64,000 nt of DNA from Brachypterus glaber (taxonomy: Eukaryota; Arthropoda; Insecta; Coleoptera; Kateretidae). Within the stretch, counting starts at the first letter, position 1. Each line of letters starts with the position of its first letter. The stretch spans positions 40,749,229 to 40,813,228 of the forward strand of contig OY294047.1 in the NCBI GenBank assembly GCA_958510825.1, in the 5' to 3' direction. Below, piece by piece: positions 57,341-64,000 of the stretch. The position numbers and the translations under genes are program-made. Under the pieces are notes generated by a model. That model did no database searches. It saw only the letters and a list, made by a program, of their open reading frames with translations, and was not told the DNA's origin.

Positions 57341-60300
57341 CTAGAGGGTGATTCAGGAATAAATTACAAAATTTTAAGGGGCGAAAAAGCCCTCGTAAGG
57401 GTACATGCCTTAACATTGATAAAGGTTATCATTTTATGTAATTTTTATTTCGTAATTTTAACCAGGGCGTGCAAAATGGTTTGATTCCTTTTTTTGCTCC
57501 AAACTTTTTTTTTGGTACATTTTTTGAAATTCAATGTTAAGGCTTGTGCAAAAATTCGTTACTGTGTTCATAGAGTTATTAGTATTATTATTATTATTAT
57601 TATTAACTACAGAGAGCGGCGATTGCCGATGTATCTGTATCAAGTTTACATTTTAAATTGTTTACATTAAATTATTATAATTAAAATAAGTTAAATAATT
57701 AAGTTATGAGTATTATCACAATTAATATCACAGAGAAAGAAAATATAATATAATACAATACTAGGACGGAAAGTGGACCCATTGGTTTCCGACATTTACG
57801 AGTTCACGGTCCAACCTATTCTTGAACTGATTTACAGTTGTAGCCTCAACTGTGACCTCGCTTAGACCATTCCACTGATACACAACACGGTTGGTAAGGA
57901 AGTTTTTTCGGGGTAACTTTAAACACCTTTCCTTGTTGAGCTTTTTATTATGACCTCGAAGGCTGGGGTAGGGGTTGAGTTGGAAAATTGTGAGTTCTAT
58001 TGAATAGTAACCGCTCAGAATTTTAAAGGTTTGTATGAGGTCACCTCGAGATCGTCTAGCTGCTAGTGTGCTTAAATTCATACGGGAGAGGCGTTCAAGA
58101 TATGGCAGATCCTTCAGTTCTGGGGGAATTTTGGTGGCTTTTCGCTGGACTGCTTCGATAAGATCAATATCCTTAACATAGTAGGGGTTCCATACACTTT
58201 CAGCGTACTCCAATATGGGACGGACATAAGATTTATACAACTTTGCAATTGTATCTGTAGAATAATCCTTAAAAGCAGTTCTTATTAAGTATAAAATGGA
58301 ATTGGCCCGTTTGACAATTCTGACTATGTGACTTTCCCATTTTAGATCTGATGAGATTTCCACACCAAGGTCCTTTTGCGTTGTAACCTCTCGAATGGGT
58401 AATCCATTTAACATGTAGTTAAGTTTGGGGTTTTTAGGTCCCAAATGAAGGATGGAGCATTTATTGATGTTTAATGACGTTAACCACTGTTGAGCCCACC
58501 TTGCGACTTTCTTAATGTCTTCAGCAAAAGAGGCCGCATCCAGAAGAGGGTTGCAAAACATTTTCGAGTCGTCGGCAAATAAAACCATGTCCGCTAGGAT
58601 GTTGTTATTCAGGTCAGATATGTAAATCAGGAAAAGCAATGGGCCAAGCACTGAACCTTGTATTACCCCACTGATTATGAGACGAATAAAGGAGAACACA
58701 CCACCGTACTTTACTCTAAACTTCTTAATTTTAGAAATTTTTCAAGCCATTTCAAAAGTTTTCCACGGATTCCAAAGTGGTCCAGTTTCAACAGCATCCT
58801 CTTGTGCGGGACTTTGTCGAACGCTTTTTCGAAATCGAGGTAAATGATATCAGTAGGACTACCGATATCATTGCTTTCCGTCCATTTGTTGACACAGTAA
58901 AGGAGGTTTGTTTCGACTGAACGATTTGGCATGAAACCATGCTGGGAAGCAGGAATTACCTTGTTTAGGAGTAGAAATTCAGTTACTTGTCTCACAATAA
59001 TCTTCTCCATACATTTACAGAGATTAGATGTTATGCTAATTGGGCGATAGTTCTCAGGTCGCCGCTTGTTACCCTGCTTGTAGATTGGTACAATATGTGC
59101 TATCTCCCACTCACCAGGTATGTAGTTGGTAGACAGGCTATTTTCCATGGCCACAGACAAAGGCTCAGCTAGAACGTCAACACATTTTTTCAGGAATAAA
59201 GCAGGAATACCATCAACGCCAGGGTTGGTGTCGTTTTTTAAGGATGCGATGGCTTCCGTAACGTTTACAGGAGTAAAACTGATTTCGGTTATGGATAAGT
59301 CAGAATAAGTGGCATTAGGCATAGCGGGTAATGGACCATCTGGTTCTTTGGTGAAGACACTTTCGAAGTGAGTTGCAAAAGCTTCGGCAGATTCCTGAGA
59401 AGACATTGTGCTCCCATCGTCCTTCTGCAAGGCCACCAACCCAGCATTGGATTTAAGAGAGCGCTTAATGTAGCTATAAAACCTTTTGGGCGGTGAAGAA
59501 GCTAACTCATTTTCGTAGCGCCTCCTAGCTTCTAAAATTCGTCTTTTTAGGTCGTTGTTGTGCTCTCTATAGAGTGTGTAGTTGTCAGTTGTCAATTGTT
59601 CTGTCTCGTAAGTATCTGTCCCATAGCGCTCTCTTAGTTTTAATCCTTTTAAACAAGGTTCGGTCTAACCAAGGTTTTTGCGGATTGTATTTATTTGTGC
59701 AGTAAGGTACATATTGTTCTATAGCCTTATTTATTACTTCATAGCACTCATTCAAGGTTGTATTTCTGCTATCAAGATGATCACTAAGATACTGCTTGAT
59801 TTGGTCGTAGTTGGCATTCCAAAAGTTTTGTTTTCTTACTTTTATGGTGGGTTTAGGATTAAGCTTAAGCTGGGTGGTAAAAAGTATCACGATGTGGTCA
59901 CTAAGACCGAGAGGCGCACATTGTTTTATGTCACATACGAGTTTTTTGTCATTCACTAATATAAGGTCTAGTAGAGATTCCTCGTTCCCACGTTTCCTGG
60001 TGATGAAATTAACAACCTGTGTCACATTCATATTTTTGCAGGCTTCAAGGAAATCATAGGCGACAGTTTCATTTTTGGTAAGAGACAGGTTATTCCACTC
60101 AATTTCGGGATAATTGAAGTCTCCACACACAAACGTAGGTAAGTTACCAGACACTGCATTGTCAATAATTTGTATCATATCTTTGTTACTTTTGATATAC
60201 CTGTCCTTGATTAACTTTTTATCAATATTTGGGTCATCAGTAGGCTTAGACCTGTATATGCAGAGAATTTGAATTTTTTCTTTGGCTATCTGAGCTTGTA

Positions 60301-60718
60301 TCCAAAGTAAGTTAATGTCATCTGGCATTTCAAAGTTACTCATAAGGCTAACATCAATTGAGTGACCATGCAGTGTGGCTTTGGAATAAATGCAAACACC
60401 TCCGCCTTTTTTGTGATCTCGATTGTGTCTATGTAGGTTATATCCAGGGATTTCTACAAAACTATCAGGAATAACTGTTTTTAACCAGGTTTCGGTAATT
60501 AGAATGAAGCAAGGCTGTTCATTGTTGGCGTAGGTCGTTAACTCATCCATTTTGTTCCGCAGAGAATTATAAGATATATTAAATAAAAACTTTTCAGATG
60601 TCGTAACTCCTTTAGGACTCATTTCCGGACCAACCTTTATAGGAACTCTTTTTCATATTTTTGGACCTAGAATCGCCCCTTAAAATTTTGTAACTTACTT
60701 CTGAATCACCCTGTATAT
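57341..60718. mobile_element. CAGGGTGATTCAG TIR element split by a non-LTR retrotransposon
   Basis: The left flank AGAGGGTGATTCAGGAATAA (57343-57362) and right flank CTTCTGAATCACCCTGTATA (60699-60718) are inverted, and the next 25 bases pair as well (AAAATTTTAAGGGGCGA and TCGCCCCTTAAAATTTT). The right flank continues CCTTTATAGGAACTC and CATTTCCGGACC, as in the 28372 and 63354 family. The retrotransposon lies between. Confidence 0.7.
57578..60605 (-). mobile_element. CR1/L2-type non-LTR retrotransposon, 5'-truncated, frameshifted
   Basis: On the - strand, ORF2 is covered by three frames: 60622-59585 (APE endonuclease: ILITETWLKT, GGGVCIYSK, CGDFNYPEIEW, LDLILVND, GLSDHIVI), 59595-58711 (RT front: GVDGIPALFLKKC, YRPISITSNLCKCMEKIIVRQ region, QHGFMPNRSVETN, DIIYLDFEKAFDKV) and 58699-57761 (GVIQGSVLGPLLFLIYI, catalytic FADDSKMF, then the WNPYYVKDIDLIEAVQRKA C-terminal segment). 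The frames break near 59590 and 58705-58730, so no intact ORF2 is made. The first few codons of the top frame (MSPKGVTTS) come from the host TIR element. The 3' tail reads (TAA)n (57578-57604). No ORF1 is attached. Confidence 0.9.
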
Positions 60719-61880
60719 AACCTAAAAAAGCCAATGTCAATGCTTGTGAGATAGATGTATACTTTAAGCGACAAGGGTCGACGTGTGTTTTCAATAAACG
60801 TTTCTGTTAGTGCTAAAACGGCAAATGTTTGTCTTAGTGTATCCGTTTCAAATTTTTGACATTGGCCCTTTTAGAACAAAGCCACAGATATATGTTGTTT
60901 ACCCATTCACTACTACCCAAAACGGATGTGGACGACCCAGGTGCGGTGTTTTTGTTTTAAGTTACTTAAACTATCACTTATCCGCCATATTTGGGAGTTT
61001 ACAGGAAAAAATTCTACGGCAATAATTTTCCGATTTTCGTTACAACCACGGTAAAAATAATAACGTTCTGCTGTACAAGTAACGCAAAACCGTGATAACC
61101 TTAATATGTTTTAAGCCTCCAGTTACGAGACACAGTTTTTTTTACTTGCATATTTCCTAATATCGTAAGCGTCACATAAATTTAAAGTTCTCGGCTGGGA
61201 TCGTCACATAATTTTGGGACACTTTTGCGTCACATAATTTTGGGACACTTTTGCGTTACATAATAGCAATGATCCCAGCTGAGAACTTTGTTAATATCAT
61301 AAGCGTCACATTTACCGGTTCCAGCCCCCTACCCTCGTCTAAAACATATTAATGTCAAAAAGTACAAACGCTGGACTAACTAGTGCGCAGGACGCGATTT
61401 CGCGTCACGCACTCAACGTGTTAAGATACCTAACATATATATCTGCTACCTTAACTAAACATTTAGCTACCATATCGACACCCTCAAATGGAAGTATTCT
61501 GTGGGTTGCACAAGCATAGGAATTCGTTACACTCAAATTGAGAGTTTCAAAATGAGATACATCCTTTTTCATTGGGGGTGTTTATAGGGATAATAGATTT
61601 AGGTATTAAGTTAGCAAGGCGCCTTGCTAACTTAAGATGCTCATATCTGAGACATGATCATATTATTCTTATTACTATTATTATTATAAGAGGAATGTAA
61701 AACTTGAGGTGTAAGTATAGGGTTTCTTAAAGAATCGAAAAACTTGAAATATTAATAAGGAACCGTACACAAGTAATTGCACATGTGGATTACTTGGAAC
61801 TCTATAATAATACGTCAATAATTGAGATGTGTTGCAATCAATTTGTCAAAATATGACAGAGAATCTGACAATAATTTAAC
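60612..61880. other. Intergenic stretch with small repeats
   Basis: 60925-61020 resembles 44560-44640 (CCAGGTGCGGTNTTTTT...TTTGGGAGTT). At 61180-61290 GTTCTCGGCTGGGATCGTCA and its complement flank a tandem duplication of CACATAATTTTGGGACACTTTTGCGT. A 28-base perfect palindrome is at 61607-61634. The rest upstream of 61882 is AT-rich and should hold the promoter of the EFCAB10-like gene. Confidence 0.55.
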
Positions 61881-61881
61881 A

Positions 61882-63276
61882 ATGTCAGTATCACAAAAAT
61901 TATCCAAAACTAAGTCTTTAGAAAGTAGCAAAAAAGAAATTTCAAATGTATCTGTATCTGAGAAGAAAAAATCATCTATATCTCAAAAGAAGGCATCTAT
62001 TACTGAGAAGATAGTGTCTACTCAATCAAATACCATTTCAAAACCAAGTTTAGATAAAATTAAACCAAAGGCATGTAAACCCAGACCAAAACCTACCCCT
62101 AACCTAAATTCTCTGAGGCATCAGAAGCCTACAAAAAGAACTCTTGATGATTTTTATAAAAAGCAGCTACAGAAAGAGGGGCTTTTCGATGCAGTGATGG
62201 GAGAGTGTTGCTGCAGCCCGGGGAAAGAGCCTTCAATACTGGTCACTGGTTTTGGAATGAGAAATTGGAAATCACTGGAAAAAGCAATTTTATCCATAAA
62301 AGAACCCAAAGATCCACGAAACAAAGAAGAGTTACCAGAATCTATTTTTGATGAAGAGGAATTTACTGTACTTGAAGAAACATCGGAATCCTGCGAAACG
62401 ACATCTTCAACATCCCAAACTGAAACGTCTTCAAAATCTAACATATCAGCAAAAACACTGGAGTATTTATTGGGACTAGATACATCTGCTGAAGAGATTA
62501 CGGACGTACCTGTAAGTGCTCACTTAACAGAAGCAAAAGAAAAAACTAATTACATCACAGGAAAAACCAAAGCAATGAGACATGCTCAAATTTACCTGCG
62601 TGAGCACAGAGTATTCGAGTTCTTTCAGTACTTGATCGCATTTATGTTAAGTAAAATGCCAGATAATCCTATAGAATTTTTATTGGAACATTTAGATAAA
62701 TTACTTTTGTATAGATCTGAATTAGGAGTACCACCTTTATTGTACGAAAAAATACACATTGAACAGCTGTTTAAAGTTATGGATGGAATGCAAACCGGTT
62801 TTATCGATGTAAAACAATTTAAAGAAGGCATGAGAACTTTAGGCATATGTTCGTTTGACAATTATTTAATTTTTCAAAAAGAAAAATTAATAAACAAGGA
62901 ATCATTTGTGGCATTGGCTTATAACAGTTTAACAGATATACTAGATGACATGATAAAGGATAGATCTATAAAACCTTATACTACTGTTACAACTCTGATT
63001 CAACCTCCACCTTCTACAGTTGATCTTGTTTCACCTTCCAGATTTAATATTTCACCTTCAAAATTGGATCTTTCTACTTCTAAGCTTGATATTTTTAAAG
63101 GAGATAGTGATTCTAGCAGTAGTTGTGGTTCACCAACTATAGTTTCACCTGATTTTTATCTGTTTTCACCAAAAAAGAAGGAATATGTGGAAACATGTGT
63201 GGAAGCTGAACCAGAAGCTCAAAATTCAAATGCTACAATATATACTTTTGATTATTTTAAATCCAAACATAAGTAA
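61882..63276 (+). CDS. EFCAB10-like protein with RIIa/Dpy30-type helix region
   Basis: A single exon of 464 residues. I use ATG 61882 (MSVSQKLSK), because the open frame extends upstream to 61822 only from a TTG. Residues 1-120 are a low-complexity Ser/Lys/Pro region. Residues about 233-280 (RHAQIYLREHRVFEFFQYLI, PDNPIEFLLEHLDKLL) are like the RIIa/Dpy-30 dimerisation helices of EFCAB10. Residues about 293-320 (IEQLFKVMDGMQTGFIDVKQF) look like one EF-hand, but the loop DGMQTGFIDVKQ lacks the Asp/Glu at positions 3, 5 and 12, so calcium binding is unlikely. The C-terminal third is Ser/Pro/Asp-rich with a run of PSxxDLxxS-type repeats. Human EFCAB10 is short (about 130 residues); this protein is much longer. 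RIIa-domain proteins often act in cilia/flagella. The stop is TAA at 63274. Confidence 0.78.
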   Translation: MSVSQKLSKTKSLESSKKEISNVSVSEKKKSSISQKKASITEKIVSTQSNTISKPSLDKIKPKACKPRPKPTPNLNSLRHQKPTKRTLDDFYKKQLQKEGLFDAVMGECCCSPGKEPSILVTGFGMRNWKSLEKAILSIKEPKDPRNKEELPESIFDEEEFTVLEETSESCETTSSTSQTETSSKSNISAKTLEYLLGLDTSAEEITDVPVSAHLTEAKEKTNYITGKTKAMRHAQIYLREHRVFEFFQYLIAFMLSKMPDNPIEFLLEHLDKLLLYRSELGVPPLLYEKIHIEQLFKVMDGMQTGFIDVKQFKEGMRTLGICSFDNYLIFQKEKLINKESFVALAYNSLTDILDDMIKDRSIKPYTTVTTLIQPPPSTVDLVSPSRFNISPSKLDLSTSKLDIFKGDSDSSSSCGSPTIVSPDFYLFSPKKKEYVETCVEAEPEAQNSNATIYTFDYFKSKHK

Positions 63277-63353
63277 TGTGATATGTAATATTCTTACTTT
63301 TAATTAAAAAAAAATAAGAAAACTAAAATTTTTAAGCATGTATACATATACAT

Positions 63354-64000
63354 ACAGGGTGATCAGTAACTGCCATGCAAAAATTTAAAAATTCAAAAAT
63401 ATGTAAAAAAGCTTCTATAAAGGTTTGTCCGGAAATGAGTCCTAAGGGATCTACGGCCCTTTAAAATTGTAATAAAAAAAAAGGTTTTTAATTAATAACT
63501 CTGGTACTCTTTAAGCTAGAGCGACGAGATTTTGCATGTATACTAGTATTAATAAGGGCAATAAGTTTATGTTAATTTATTTTTTTTAATTTATCCAGAG
63601 GCGTCCCTAGACGGAAAAATGTATTAGGCTTAACACATTTTTGCCCCAAACTTTTTTATGTGGATTTTTTTGGATTTGTTGTAAAAAATATGAATTCCTT
63701 GAGTAAAAATACATGACAAAATGTCATATGGTGTAACACTGTAGGAGCAACCGTTTAAAAAAAATGCAATTTAGAGGAAGTAACATTTTGTTATGTATTT
63801 ATTATGGTGCAGTTTCACCGCAAAAGTAAAAGAATACTTTCGCTGTTACACTTTTTAGATGGTTATATATTGCAGAGTCAATAACTTACAAAATCATTAG
63901 AGGATTTTTGAGAAAATCCCATTTTTACGTTTTTTTTTTCTGGATAAATTAAGGAAAAAAAAGAGGAATTCCCTAATGTGTAAAGTGTGATTTTGATCTG
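63354..64000 (+). mobile_element. Left part of CAGGGTGATCAGTAACTG foldback element, cut by window end
   Basis: Starts TACAGGGTGATCAGTAACTG and continues CTATAAAGGTTTGTCCGGAA, ATGAGTCCTAAGGGATCTAC as in 28372-29397. The right end would lie outside the window. It begins about 78 bases after the EFCAB10-like stop codon. Confidence 0.75.

Noticed and set aside
61822..61881. 20-codon N-terminal extension of the EFCAB10-like frame
   Set aside because: The extension would start at TTG (TTGAGATGT); the first in-frame ATG is at 61882.
1..64000. CRISPR arrays, operons, bacterial promoters
   Set aside because: None seen; spaced repeats here are irregular and the genes are spliced eukaryotic genes.

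Overview
This looks like an AT-rich, repeat-laden animal genome window, most likely from an insect and possibly a beetle. Reasons: genes have many small exons and kilobase introns, the introns are packed with short inverted-repeat (MITE/foldback) elements and non-LTR retrotransposon pieces, there is a sina/Siah-like gene copy of the kind expanded in several insects, and the conserved proteins resemble insect orthologues. The order is inferred; no marker gene is present.

Five loci look coding. (1) A + strand serine carboxypeptidase of the SCPEP1 type, nine exons between 10954 and 28333, reconstructs to 441 residues with Ser153, Asp361 and His418 as the triad. (2) A small unrecognised two-exon gene lies at 31389-31795 (+), 111 residues with an acidic Ser/Asp tail. 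(3) WDR61/SKI8 (Ski and Paf1 complex WD40 protein) is on the - strand from 51045 to 34884, seven exons and 324 residues; the first exon seems to contribute only the ATG. (4) ZNF830-like is on the + strand, 51891-56707, four exons and 293 residues, head-to-head with WDR61; its first intron is a textbook AT-AC U12-type intron. (5) An EFCAB10-like single-exon gene is at 61882-63276 (+). An intronless double-Siah-like copy with a broken second RING (44847-46188, +) sits inside the 10.2 kb fourth intron of WDR61.

Layout: 1-10.7 kb is intergenic, with palindromes, MITEs and tandem repeats. 10.9-28.3 kb is the carboxypeptidase gene with introns full of mobile DNA. 28.4-34.8 kb holds a 1 kb foldback element and a possible 3.2 kb element containing the small gene. 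34.9-51.0 kb is WDR61 with the nested Siah-like copy and stacked transposons. 51.0-51.9 kb is a shared promoter region colonised by a repeat. 51.9-56.7 kb is ZNF830. 57.3-60.7 kb is a CR1/L2-type retrotransposon, frameshifted and 5'-truncated, inserted into a terminal-inverted-repeat element. 61.9-63.3 kb is the EFCAB10-like gene, followed by a foldback element that runs off the window.

The most notable signals are the U12 AT-AC intron, the ATG-only exon of WDR61, the double-Siah copy, the unrecognised two-exon gene, and the many foldback families that share the same terminus (TACAGGGTG) and nest in one another, leaving recoverable empty sites. I see no CRISPR array, operon, or prokaryotic feature.
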